Source: Alphaproteobacteria bacterium (GTDB taxonomy: Bacteria > Pseudomonadota > Alphaproteobacteria > RF32 > CAG-239). Taken from it: a stretch of 5,111 bases of DNA. Shown here piece after piece: positions 1-5,111 of this stretch (the first letter of the stretch is position 1; each line of letters opens with the position of its first letter). The notes under the pieces are model-generated. The model was not told the DNA's origin. It saw only the letters and a program-made list of their open reading frames with translations, and did no database searches. The stretch is taken from assembly GCA_017645485.1 (NCBI GenBank), contig JAGCOI010000121.1, forward strand, positions 1-5,111, read 5' to 3'. Position numbers and translations under genes: made by a program.

Positions 1-224
1 AAATTGACGTTAAATACGGTACGCTCGGCGAAACGATTGCGGATAAAGAAAAACAGCTTTTGGAAAAAGATGAAAAACAAATTTCCCAGTATCCGCTCGT
101 ACGGGCAATTTTAGATGAGTTCAGAGGTGCAAAATTCGATACGGTTTTGCGCGTTCAAAAAGACGAGTCGTCCGAAAAAGACGATGAGGAAGTAATTAAC
201 AATTTTGAAGAGGAAGAAGAATAA
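1..224 (+). CDS. dnaX: DNA polymerase III subunit tau, C-terminal end (partial)
   Basis: This is an open frame entering from the left edge (first full codon at 3) and ending in TAA at 222-224. It is the last 73 residues of a longer protein. The segment with PLVRAILDEF at residues 31-40 of the fragment, followed by RGAKFDTVLRV, matches the usual end of alphaproteobacterial tau, whose C-terminal domain links the clamp loader to the polymerase alpha subunit. The fragment then runs into a very acidic tail (DDEE, then EEEEE at the stop). The assignment rests on this short match and on the downstream ybaB-recR order, which is a classic dnaX context. The ATPase domain and start lie outside the window, so whether a gamma form is made by frameshifting cannot be judged. 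The stop overlaps the ybaB start by one base. Confidence 0.85.
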   Translation, partial: IDVKYGTLGETIADKEKQLLEKDEKQISQYPLVRAILDEFRGAKFDTVLRVQKDESSEKDDEEVINNFEEEEE

Positions 225-544
225 TGCTTAATATTCAGGGTTTAATGAAACAGGCACAGGCAATGCAGGAAAAAATGCGCGAGGCACAGGAAAGGCTCGG
301 CGGACAGGAGCGTGAGGGTACTTCGGGCGGCGGTTTGGTTAAGGTAACCTTAAACGGCAAGCATGAAGTTAAAAAAATATCCGTTTCACCGGAATTGATG
401 AATAAAGATGAAACCGATGTTTTGGAGGATTTATTGGTAGCCGCTTTCAATGATGCACATCAAAAAATTGAGATTATGCAGGAAGAAGGTATGAAAGAGG
501 CAACCGGCGGTATGAATTTCGGCGGTTTGAAAATTCCGTTTTAG
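224..544 (+). CDS. ybaB: YbaB/EbfC family nucleoid-associated DNA-binding protein
   Basis: The product has 106 residues, the usual family length. YbaB/EbfC proteins are small dimers that bind DNA and coat the nucleoid; the gene commonly lies between dnaX and recR, as here. The N-terminal part (about residues 5-30, LMKQAQAMQEKMREAQERL) is an amphipathic helix typical of the family. A glycine-rich turn (SGGG, 34-37) leads into a beta region (LVKVTLNGKHEV, 38-49). The helix with VLEDLLVAAFNDA (66-78) is the family signature, and the end (TGGMNFGGLKIPF) is also typical. The start is supported by the TAATG overlap with dnaX and by purine-rich sequence (aggaag, 211-216) upstream, which implies coupled translation. 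A role beyond nucleoid binding or recombination support cannot be read from the sequence. Confidence 0.95.
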   Translation: MLNIQGLMKQAQAMQEKMREAQERLGGQEREGTSGGGLVKVTLNGKHEVKKISVSPELMNKDETDVLEDLLVAAFNDAHQKIEIMQEEGMKEATGGMNFGGLKIPF

Positions 545-552
545 GCTGAAAA

Positions 553-1146
553 ATGGCACAATCCGATATAGATGTTTTAATAAAGCAGATTTCTAAACTG
601 CCTTCGCTCGGTACGAGGTCGGCAAGAAGAATAGTTTTGCACCTGCTTAAAAACAGAGAGGTGATGTTGCCTTCGCTTATTGCTTCAATGCAAAGGGTAA
701 GTGACAATATTAAAACATGCAAAATTTGCGGTAACTTTGATACACAGGACATATGTCAAATCTGTGCAAATGAAAAACGCGATTCAAAGATTGTTTGCGT
801 GGTGCAAGATGTGACGGATTTATGGGCGATGGAACGCAGTGCCGTCTTTAAGGGTAAATATCATGTGCTCGGGGGTGTTTTATCGGCGGTTGAAGGCGTT
901 TTGCCCGAAGATTTAAATGTTGAAACGCTGATTGGTCGCATTCAAAAAGAAGATGTTTCGGAAGTTATATTAGCGCTGCCCGCAACCGTTGACGGACAAA
1001 TTACAAGCCAATATATTATAAGCCGCTTAAAACCCTTTGGTGTTAAAGTTTCGACGCTTGCTTTGGGTTTGCCGGTTGGCGCAGAGCTTGATTATATGGA
1101 CGACGGAACGATTGAAATGGCTTTGGAATCGAGAAGGCAACTTTAA
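553..1146 (+). CDS. recR: Recombination mediator protein RecR
   Basis: The product has 197 residues, normal for RecR, which works with RecO (and RecF) to load RecA at single-strand gaps. The N-terminal helix-hairpin-helix region is at about 8-35 (LPSLGTRSARRIVLHLL). A four-cysteine zinc finger follows (C56, C59, C68, C71 in CKIC and CQIC). The Toprim domain covers about 80-175, with VCVVQDVTDL at 81-90, and the C-terminal end carries LGLPVGAELDYMDDGT (171-186). In family members known to me the Toprim motif reads VVE followed by D four residues later. Here the Glu is Gln85 (codon CAA, 805-807), while D89 is kept. The later motif normally read as ATNPTVEGEAT or ALNATVEGQTT is ALPATVDGQIT (141-151), so the conserved Asn is Pro143 and the Glu is Asp147. 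The gene follows ybaB by 8 nt with only a weak ribosome binding site, so coupled translation is likely. Confidence 0.96.
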   Translation: MAQSDIDVLIKQISKLPSLGTRSARRIVLHLLKNREVMLPSLIASMQRVSDNIKTCKICGNFDTQDICQICANEKRDSKIVCVVQDVTDLWAMERSAVFKGKYHVLGGVLSAVEGVLPEDLNVETLIGRIQKEDVSEVILALPATVDGQITSQYIISRLKPFGVKVSTLALGLPVGAELDYMDDGTIEMALESRRQL

Positions 1147-1155
1147 GGAGTTAAA

Positions 1156-2121
1156 ATGGCAAAAGTTTTGGTTATCGGCGGTGCCGGCTATATAGGAAGC
1201 CATGTCGTTTTAAGGCTTTTGGAAAAAGGTCATGAAGTTGTTGTTTTTGATAATCTTTCAACGGGGCAAAGCGTTAATTTGTTTGATGAGGCAACATTTG
1301 TTAAAGGCGATATTTCGGATATAAATGCACTTGAAGAGTGCATGCGTGAAAATATAGATGTTGTTATTCATTTGGCGGCCAAAAAAGCGGTGGGCGAATC
1401 GATGCAAAAGCCTGATTTATACGCTTCGAACAATATAATCGGAACAATTAACATTTTAAATGCGATGGTTAAATTTAACGTTAAGCATATTGTGTTTTCT
1501 TCGTCGGCTGCGGTATATGGCATGCCCTTATATTTGCCGATAGATGAAAAACACGAAAAAAAGCCGATTAATTTTTACGGTTATACCAAAAGCCTGATGG
1601 AAGATATAATTGATTGGTATGCACGTCTTAAAGGGATAAGTTATATTATTTTGCGCTATTTTAATGCGGTCGGATATGATGCAAAAGGACGCGTGAAAGG
1701 CAAAGAACAAAATCCGCAGAATCTGTTGCCCGTGATTATGGAAGCCGCTGTCGGTAAACGTGACGGGTTTACCATTTTCGGAAAAGATTATGATACGGCT
1801 GACGGAACCTGTGAACGAGATTATGTGCATGTTTCGGATTTGGCCGATGCACATGAAAAATCGGTTAAAAAACTGATGGAAGGTGCGGATTCGTATGTAT
1901 TAAATTTAGGTACGGGGTTGAGTGTGTCCGTTCAACAAATGGTTGATGCTGTTGAACGCGTGATTAAAAAGCCCTTAAAATATACATACGGCTTGAGACG
2001 CAACGGTGATCCGGCAAAACTTTCGGCTGATTGCAGGTTGGCGCAAAAGGTTTTGGATTGGCATGCAACGTATACAAACATTGACGATATTATTCAAACA
2101 ACGTGGAATATGGAGAAATAA
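1156..2121 (+). CDS. galE: UDP-glucose 4-epimerase (GalE), extended SDR family
   Basis: The product has 321 residues, slightly shorter than the about 338 of E. coli GalE. The enzyme interconverts UDP-glucose and UDP-galactose in the cytoplasm, using bound NAD, and supplies galactose for surface polysaccharides or the Leloir pathway. The NAD-binding GGAGYIG is at 8-14 and D32-N33 follows strand 2. HLAAKKAVGES is at 72-82. The catalytic Ser lies in SSSAAVYG (115-122), and the Tyr-Lys pair is Y141 and K145 (YGYTK). FNAVGYD (169-175) and the UDP-binding RRNGDPAKL (281-289) are also typical. The start at 1156 has a Shine-Dalgarno sequence (ggag, 1147-1150) 5 nt upstream that abuts the recR stop. 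No other galactose gene is visible, so a polysaccharide role is only an inference. Activity on the N-acetylated sugar cannot be excluded, because the position matching E. coli Tyr299 appears to be Leu289. Confidence 0.93.
   Translation: MAKVLVIGGAGYIGSHVVLRLLEKGHEVVVFDNLSTGQSVNLFDEATFVKGDISDINALEECMRENIDVVIHLAAKKAVGESMQKPDLYASNNIIGTINILNAMVKFNVKHIVFSSSAAVYGMPLYLPIDEKHEKKPINFYGYTKSLMEDIIDWYARLKGISYIILRYFNAVGYDAKGRVKGKEQNPQNLLPVIMEAAVGKRDGFTIFGKDYDTADGTCERDYVHVSDLADAHEKSVKKLMEGADSYVLNLGTGLSVSVQQMVDAVERVIKKPLKYTYGLRRNGDPAKLSADCRLAQKVLDWHATYTNIDDIIQTTWNMEK
2112..2115 (+). promoter_or_regulatory. Ribosome binding site of the terC-family gene, inside galE
   Basis: The ggag motif lies 6 nt before ATG 2122 and within the final codons of galE. 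It favours 2122 over the in-frame ATG at 2128, which would have a 12-nt spacing. Confidence 0.7.
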
Positions 2122-3087
2122 ATGAACATGGGATTTTTAAATAGCACACATGCCGTTTTGAGCCAAAGTACGATGTGGACTGTTTTCGGGATAGCCGTTA
2201 TAGTGCTTTTGGTGCTTGATTTGTGCGTTTTTAACCGCAAAAATGAAGAGCCGCATTTTTGGCATACGTTTTGGATTTGTGTTTTTTATATTGTGATTGC
2301 ATTGATTTTCGGCGTTTTTGTTGTGTATGAAGAAGGCGCGGATAAGGGTATGCTTTATTTTACGGGGTATTTACTTGAGAAAAGTTTATCGCTTGACAAT
2401 ATATTTGTGATGTCGGTTATTTTTTCGGCCATCGGCGTTCCTTCCAAATATCAGCACCGCGTTTTGTTTTGGGGTATTTTAGGCGCGCTCGTTATGCGCG
2501 GTATTATGATTTTTTTAGGCGAGGCACTGGTTTCGAGATTTCATTGGGTGCTCTATATCTTTTCGGTGTTTTTGGTTTATACCGGTGCACACATGCTTTT
2601 TTCAAAAGAAGAAGAAAAGCCTTTCAAATCAACGAAAATTTATAAGGTGATGTCTAAAATTTTTCATGTGACGCATGAAATTAAAGGCGAACACTTTATT
2701 GTTAAAGAAGAAGGCAAATGGCATATTACGCCTTTGTTGTTTGCGCTTTTTATTATTGAAACGATGGATGTTATTTTTGCCTTTGACAGTATTCCGGCTA
2801 TTTTCCTGATTACGCAGGACGTGTTTATTGTTTATACATCAAATATTTTTGCGATTTTGGGTTTGCGTGCGCTATACTTTTTGCTGGCCGCAATAGTCAA
2901 CAAGTTTTTGTATTTAAAGCCGGCGTTGTCCATTATTTTGATTTTTATCGGGTTGAAAATTTTTACGCCGCATTTCGGATTTGAAATTAAAACATGGCAG
3001 TCTTTGACCTTTACGATGATTATGCTTACCGGCGGAATTTTGCTTTCGGTCTTAAAAGAAAAAAAAGCTTGCAAAACCGAAAAATGA
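2122..3087 (+). CDS. TerC/Alx family integral membrane protein, probable metal (manganese) exporter
   Basis: The product has 321 residues and is strongly hydrophobic, with about nine predicted membrane segments (roughly 20-37, 49-69, 78-103, 114-133, 142-160, 203-220, 223-260, 267-282, 294-311). Family marks include EKSLSLDNIFV (86-96), ETMDVIFAFDSIPAI (213-227) with acidic residues E213, D216 and D222 in the membrane, and NIFAILGLRALYF (241-253). A charged cytoplasmic loop covers about 161-201. These identify the TerC/Alx family. Characterised members are linked to Mn2+ export, often as a safeguard for metal loading of secreted proteins, and some relatives to tellurium resistance; which applies here is not visible. 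The ATG follows the galE stop with no gap. Its Shine-Dalgarno ggag (2112-2115) lies inside the last galE codons, so it depends on the galE transcript. The yybP-ykoY riboswitch leader that precedes some family members cannot fit here, since there is no intergenic space. Confidence 0.9.
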   Translation: MNMGFLNSTHAVLSQSTMWTVFGIAVIVLLVLDLCVFNRKNEEPHFWHTFWICVFYIVIALIFGVFVVYEEGADKGMLYFTGYLLEKSLSLDNIFVMSVIFSAIGVPSKYQHRVLFWGILGALVMRGIMIFLGEALVSRFHWVLYIFSVFLVYTGAHMLFSKEEEKPFKSTKIYKVMSKIFHVTHEIKGEHFIVKEEGKWHITPLLFALFIIETMDVIFAFDSIPAIFLITQDVFIVYTSNIFAILGLRALYFLLAAIVNKFLYLKPALSIILIFIGLKIFTPHFGFEIKTWQSLTFTMIMLTGGILLSVLKEKKACKTEK

Positions 3088-3097
3088 TGTGTATGTT
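3069..3097 (+). promoter_or_regulatory. Possible weak sigma70-type promoter for efp-suhB
   Basis: TTGCAA at 3069-3074 (4 of 6 matches to the consensus) is followed after 17 nt by TATGTT at 3092-3097 (4 of 6). The -35 box would lie in the last terC codons. Transcription would begin near 3104 and give a leader of about 44 nt before efp. There is no terminator between terC and efp, so read-through from the upstream operon is also possible. Matches this weak occur by chance in AT-rich sequence. Confidence 0.3.
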
Positions 3098-3135
3098 GCA
3101 CACGAATAAATAATCCCTTAAGTGAAATTGTAAAT

Positions 3136-3140
3136 AGGAG
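3136..3140 (+). promoter_or_regulatory. Ribosome binding site of efp
   Basis: AGGAG lies 7 nt before ATG 3148. It is one of the best Shine-Dalgarno matches in the window, fitting a highly translated gene, and it fixes the efp start. Confidence 0.8.
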
Positions 3141-3147
3141 AAAATAT

Positions 3148-3711
3148 ATGAAACAACTTGCCGGATCTATCAGAATAGGTTGGGTTATTGAGTACAAGGG
3201 CAAACCTTGGGCAGTGACAAAGGCACAGCACATTAAGCCGGGTAAAGGCGGCGCTTTTATGCAGGTTGAAATGAAGGCTGTGGAAGAAGGAACAAAAACA
3301 AACGAAAGATTCAGAACGGAAGATACCATTGAAAAAATGATGGTGGAAGACAAAGATTGCCAATTTTTGTTTGAAGATTCCAACGGATTAACGTTTATGG
3401 AAAACGAAACATTTGAACAATTTACAATGCCTGCCGATATTTTAGGCGATTCGCGTCCGTTTTTAACAGACGGTATGATTGTGCGTATTTCGCATATTAA
3501 CGGTCGTCCGATATCGGTTGAATTGCCGCTTCAGGTTGTTTGCACGGTTGTTGATACGGAACCCGTGATTAAAGGTCAGACGGCTGCGTCTTCGTATAAA
3601 CCGGCTATTTTGGACAACGGTGTCAGAATTATGGTTCCGCCGTTTATCGGTGTTGGCGAAAAAATCGTTGTCGGGACAAGTGAAGTCAATTACGTTGAAA
3701 GAGCAAAATAA
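3148..3711 (+). CDS. efp: Translation elongation factor P
   Basis: The product has 187 residues, the normal EF-P length. EF-P binds between the P and E sites of the ribosome and relieves stalling at consecutive prolines. The three beta domains are a KOW-like N-terminal domain (about 1-65), an OB domain (66-129) and a C-terminal OB domain (130-187). The tip loop PGKGGAF (31-37) carries Lys33, at the position modified with beta-lysine by EpmA in E. coli. Whether this organism makes that modification cannot be seen. Further family marks are NERFR (52-56), QFLFED (72-77), TFMENETFEQ (82-91), PADILGD (95-101) and the C-terminal signature with KGQTAASSYKPA (142-153), VPPFIGVGEKI and Y182VERA. The stop overlaps the start of the suhB-like gene by one base, so the two are probably co-translated. 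Confidence 0.97.
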   Translation: MKQLAGSIRIGWVIEYKGKPWAVTKAQHIKPGKGGAFMQVEMKAVEEGTKTNERFRTEDTIEKMMVEDKDCQFLFEDSNGLTFMENETFEQFTMPADILGDSRPFLTDGMIVRISHINGRPISVELPLQVVCTVVDTEPVIKGQTAASSYKPAILDNGVRIMVPPFIGVGEKIVVGTSEVNYVERAK

Positions 3712-4511
3712 TGCCTTATATTTCACCATTGCTTACAAATATTGCGGAAGCGACGAAAAAAGCCGCTTTTATGCTGGACAGAGATTTTGCCGAATTGGAG
3801 CAGTTGCAAAATTCGGTGAACAGCATCAAAAATTTTGTGATGAATTCATATGCGAAAATTGAGCAAAATTTAAAAACGGAACTTGCACGGATAAGACCGG
3901 ATATTCCGATTTATACGCCGTCAAATAAAGTTGTCGGTGCTTCTTATTTTGCGGTTAGTCCGATTGAGGGTTTAATCAATTTTGCACATGGAAATGCGGA
4001 TTTTGCCGTTTCGGTTGCTTTGGTGGAAAATAATAAAATCGTATGCGGCATTATTTATAATCCGGCACGTGATGAAATGTTTTTTGCCGCTGCCGGTAAA
4101 GGTGCTTTTAAGGAAGGTGCGCGCAATCATGAAAGACTGCGCGTATCGTCCGTTAAAGAATTGTCTTCGGCACTTGTTGTTTCAACAAGCGGTTTTGAAG
4201 ATGATTGTGCAAAACTGAGCGATATTCATCGTCGTGTTTTGCAAAAAACGGGCAATTTGCGTATCAGCGGATGCGTGGCACTTGATTTGGCTTATTTGGC
4301 CGGCGGTAAATATGACGCGCTTATCAGCTTAAACAACCATATTTGCTCGATAGCGGCAGGTATGCTTGTTCTAAAAGAAGCAGGCGGTTCGGTGCGCGCA
4401 TTAAAACCGAAAGATATTCGATTGGAAGATGTTAAAGAAATCTTTGATTCGGGTGATTTAATCGCTTCAAACTTTAATCTGAATACCAAGATTTTTGATA
4501 TTTTTAAATAA
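3711..4511 (+). CDS. suhB: SuhB-like inositol monophosphatase family protein, predicted catalytically inactive
   Basis: The product has 266 residues, the family length, with no frameshift. Family fold marks remain: the N-terminal helix (LDRDFAELEQLQ, 22-33), NFAHGNADFAVSVAL (90-104), GIIYNPARDEMFFAAAGKGAF (113-133), LDLAYLAGGKYDA (191-203) and IAAGMLVLKEAGG (214-226). The metal-binding sites do not. The usual TKAD reads MNSY (44-47). The GEE-type motif is replaced around IYTPS (67-71). DPLDGTTNF reads SPIEGLINF (83-91), so D to S83, D to E86 and T to L88. WE reads IS (205-206), and PWDIAAG reads ICSIAAG (211-217), so D to S213. Family members are Mg2+-dependent phosphatases acting on myo-inositol phosphate and similar substrates. 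Without these ligands, activity is unlikely. E. coli SuhB also has a non-catalytic role with NusA in rRNA transcription, which makes a structural role plausible here but is only inference. It starts at the TAATG overlap with efp and has a weak ribosome binding site of its own. Family assignment is firm; the gene symbol is by homology and position only. Confidence 0.88.
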   Translation: MPYISPLLTNIAEATKKAAFMLDRDFAELEQLQNSVNSIKNFVMNSYAKIEQNLKTELARIRPDIPIYTPSNKVVGASYFAVSPIEGLINFAHGNADFAVSVALVENNKIVCGIIYNPARDEMFFAAAGKGAFKEGARNHERLRVSSVKELSSALVVSTSGFEDDCAKLSDIHRRVLQKTGNLRISGCVALDLAYLAGGKYDALISLNNHICSIAAGMLVLKEAGGSVRALKPKDIRLEDVKEIFDSGDLIASNFNLNTKIFDIFK

Positions 4512-4526
4512 ATGCTAAAAAAATAC

Positions 4527-4555
4527 TTGAAAATCAAAACAGATTAGTTTATAAG
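4527..4555 (+). promoter_or_regulatory. Sigma70-type promoter of rpmE
   Basis: TTGAAA at 4527-4532 (4 of 6) is followed after exactly 17 nt by TATAAG at 4550-4555 (5 of 6). It lies in the 84-nt gap after the suhB-like gene and would start transcription near 4562, giving a leader of about 34 nt. This is the best promoter match in the window and suits a separately and strongly expressed ribosomal protein gene. Confidence 0.7.
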
Positions 4556-4584
4556 GGCATAAATTTTATTTTAGAGTTTTAGTT

Positions 4585-4588
4585 GGAG
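4585..4588 (+). promoter_or_regulatory. Ribosome binding site of rpmE
   Basis: GGAG lies 7 nt before ATG 4596. A nearer ATG at 4591, only 2 nt from the motif, is followed directly by TAA and cannot encode anything, so 4596 is the start. Confidence 0.75.
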
Positions 4589-4595
4589 AAATGTA

Positions 4596-4823
4596 ATGAA
4601 AGAAGGAATTCATCCTGATTATCACGAAATCACCTATGTGATGACGGACGGCACAGAGTGCAAAACCCGTTCTACATGGGGCAAAAAGGGCGATAAGATG
4701 AATTTGGAAATTGACCCGAAATCTCATCCGGCTTGGACGGGTATTCATCGTGTGATGGATTCGGGTGGTCAGGTTTCTAAATTTAACAGCAAATATGCCG
4801 GTTTCGGTATTAAAAAAGGTTAA
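4596..4823 (+). CDS. rpmE: 50S ribosomal protein L31, zinc-independent (cysteine-poor) form
   Basis: The product has 75 residues, a normal L31 length. L31 sits at the large subunit's central protuberance and helps bridge it to the small subunit. The N-terminal [17 protein letters not shown] (5-21) and the segments RSTWGKKGD (25-33), [11 protein letters not shown] (39-49) and GGQVSKFN (57-64) are diagnostic and read like alphaproteobacterial L31. The only cysteine is C22. The four zinc-binding cysteines of E. coli-type L31 are missing, so this is a zinc-free (C-minus) form. The gene has its own promoter and terminator and so appears monocistronic. The short leader shows no obvious structure of its own. 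Confidence 0.95.
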   Translation: MKEGIHPDYHEITYVMTDGTECKTRSTWGKKGDKMNLEIDPKSHPAWTGIHRVMDSGGQVSKFNSKYAGFGIKKG

Positions 4824-4845
4824 TCAACTGACAGAATTTAAGGAG

Positions 4846-4871
4846 TCGCCGATTTGTTCGGCGATTTTTTT
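4846..4871 (+). terminator. Intrinsic terminator of rpmE
   Basis: A perfect 7-bp stem (TCGCCGA at 4846-4852, TCGGCGA at 4858-4864) with a 5-nt loop is followed by seven T residues (4865-4871). It begins 22 nt after the rpmE stop and is the only clear rho-independent terminator in the window. Confidence 0.92.
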
Positions 4872-4879
4872 GTTTAAAA

Positions 4880-4908
4880 CAATCCCGACGAAAAAATCGG
4901 CGGGGTTG
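4880..4908. other. Second hairpin downstream of the rpmE terminator
   Basis: CAATCCCG (4880-4887) pairs with CGGGGTTG (4901-4908), with seven Watson-Crick pairs and one G-U. After an A-G mismatch, CGA (4889-4891) pairs with TCG (4897-4899) around an AAAAA loop. On the + strand no T-run follows. On the - strand the stem is followed by TTTTAAAC, a weak T-run, so it might end transcription entering from the right. Whether a gene lies there is beyond the window. Confidence 0.4.
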
Positions 4909-4950
4909 TGTTTCAGAGGGGGTGAATGGGACGGAGGCAGGGCGACGAGG

Positions 4951-5095
4951 GAGATTGCCGCGGCGACAGGTGGTCTAGCAACGCGATGCGTTGCTTCGGT
5001 CACTTGAGAGATTGCCGCGGCGACACAGTCGGTCTAGCAATGACAGTCGGAGTCTCGGGAGATTGCCACGCAGTTTTCAACCGCTCGCAATGACA
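4951..5095. repeat. Cluster of three related short palindromic repeats
   Basis: Three copies start with gagattgcc at 4951, 5008 and 5059. Copies 1 and 2 share the identical 18-mer gagattgccgcggcgaca (4951-4968, 5008-5025) and, a few bases on, ggtctagcaa (4972-4981, 5031-5040). Copies 2 (5008-5045) and 3 (5059-5095) both end in gcaatgaca, so each has inverted ends attgc and gcaat. In copy 1 the right end is replaced by an 8-bp palindrome (agcaacgc at 4977-4984, gcgttgct at 4988-4995). Read on the other strand, copy 3 begins TGTCATTGCGAGC and ends GTGGCAATCTC, a form I recognise from dispersed intergenic repeats in many proteobacterial genomes. No transposase is present. The copies are more GC-rich than the genes. 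The non-coding stretch 4872-5111 holds this cluster, the hairpin before it and a G-rich segment (4917-4953), and nothing else I can support. Confidence 0.75.
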
Positions 5096-5111
5096 TTTTG
5101 AGGTTATTTTC

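Noticed and set aside
2100..2122. A yybP-ykoY manganese riboswitch before the TerC-family gene
   Set aside because: There is no gap between galE and this gene, and the end of galE is coding, leaving no room for the leader.
3088..3104. Small inverted repeat tGTGT/ACACg before efp as a terminator or operator
   Set aside because: Only four Watson-Crick pairs plus one G-U, a 7-nt loop and no T-run; too weak to separate from chance.
2832..3383. 183-codon - strand open frame opposite terC and efp
   Set aside because: It lies antisense across two well-recognised genes and their gap, and its composition is that of a shadow frame.
4765..5007. 80-codon + strand open frame running from rpmE across the terminator into the repeats
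   Set aside because: It starts inside rpmE in another frame, crosses the terminator and repeat cluster, has no ribosome binding site of its own and resembles no family I know.
4951..5095. CRISPR array or tRNA genes in the terminal repeat region
   Set aside because: Copies differ in sequence and length, the regions between them are short and partly related, and each unit has inverted ends. No cloverleaf or conserved tRNA loop sequence is present.

Overview
The window comes from an AT-rich bacterial chromosome, most likely an alphaproteobacterium with a host-associated, AT-biased genome. Four things support this: the gene order dnaX-ybaB-recR; an efp gene directly coupled to an inositol-monophosphatase-family gene; a cysteine-poor alphaproteobacterial form of ribosomal protein L31; and the RecR, YbaB and EF-P sequences, which read as alphaproteobacterial. 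I cannot name a family or genus from the sequence alone. All genes are on the + strand.

Positions 1-3087 hold a tightly packed gene string. It contains the last 73 codons of dnaX (DNA polymerase III tau), ybaB/ebfC (nucleoid-associated protein), recR (recombination mediator), galE (UDP-glucose 4-epimerase) and a TerC/Alx-family membrane protein. Gaps run from a 1-nt overlap to 9 nt, so it is probably one operon. Its first half is the conserved replication and repair cluster. The second half (galE, terC) is functionally unrelated and looks like an appended pair.

Positions 3088-4511 hold efp and a suhB-like gene that overlap by one base (TAATG). A possible weak promoter sits at the end of terC. 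The suhB-like protein keeps the fold-defining stretches of the inositol monophosphatase family but has lost every catalytic metal ligand I can align. It is probably a pseudoenzyme translated together with elongation factor P.

Positions 4512-4871 form a separate unit: a good sigma70-type promoter, rpmE (ribosomal protein L31) and a clear intrinsic terminator.

Positions 4872-5111 contain no gene I can support. They hold a second hairpin, a G-rich stretch, and a cluster of at least three related short repeats beginning gagattgcc, two of which end in gcaatgaca. These resemble dispersed palindromic repeats seen in many proteobacterial genomes. The window ends just after this cluster.

Nothing here amounts to a clear new multi-gene system. 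The strongest leads are the active-site-less SuhB homologue, the altered Toprim residues in RecR, and the repeat cluster.
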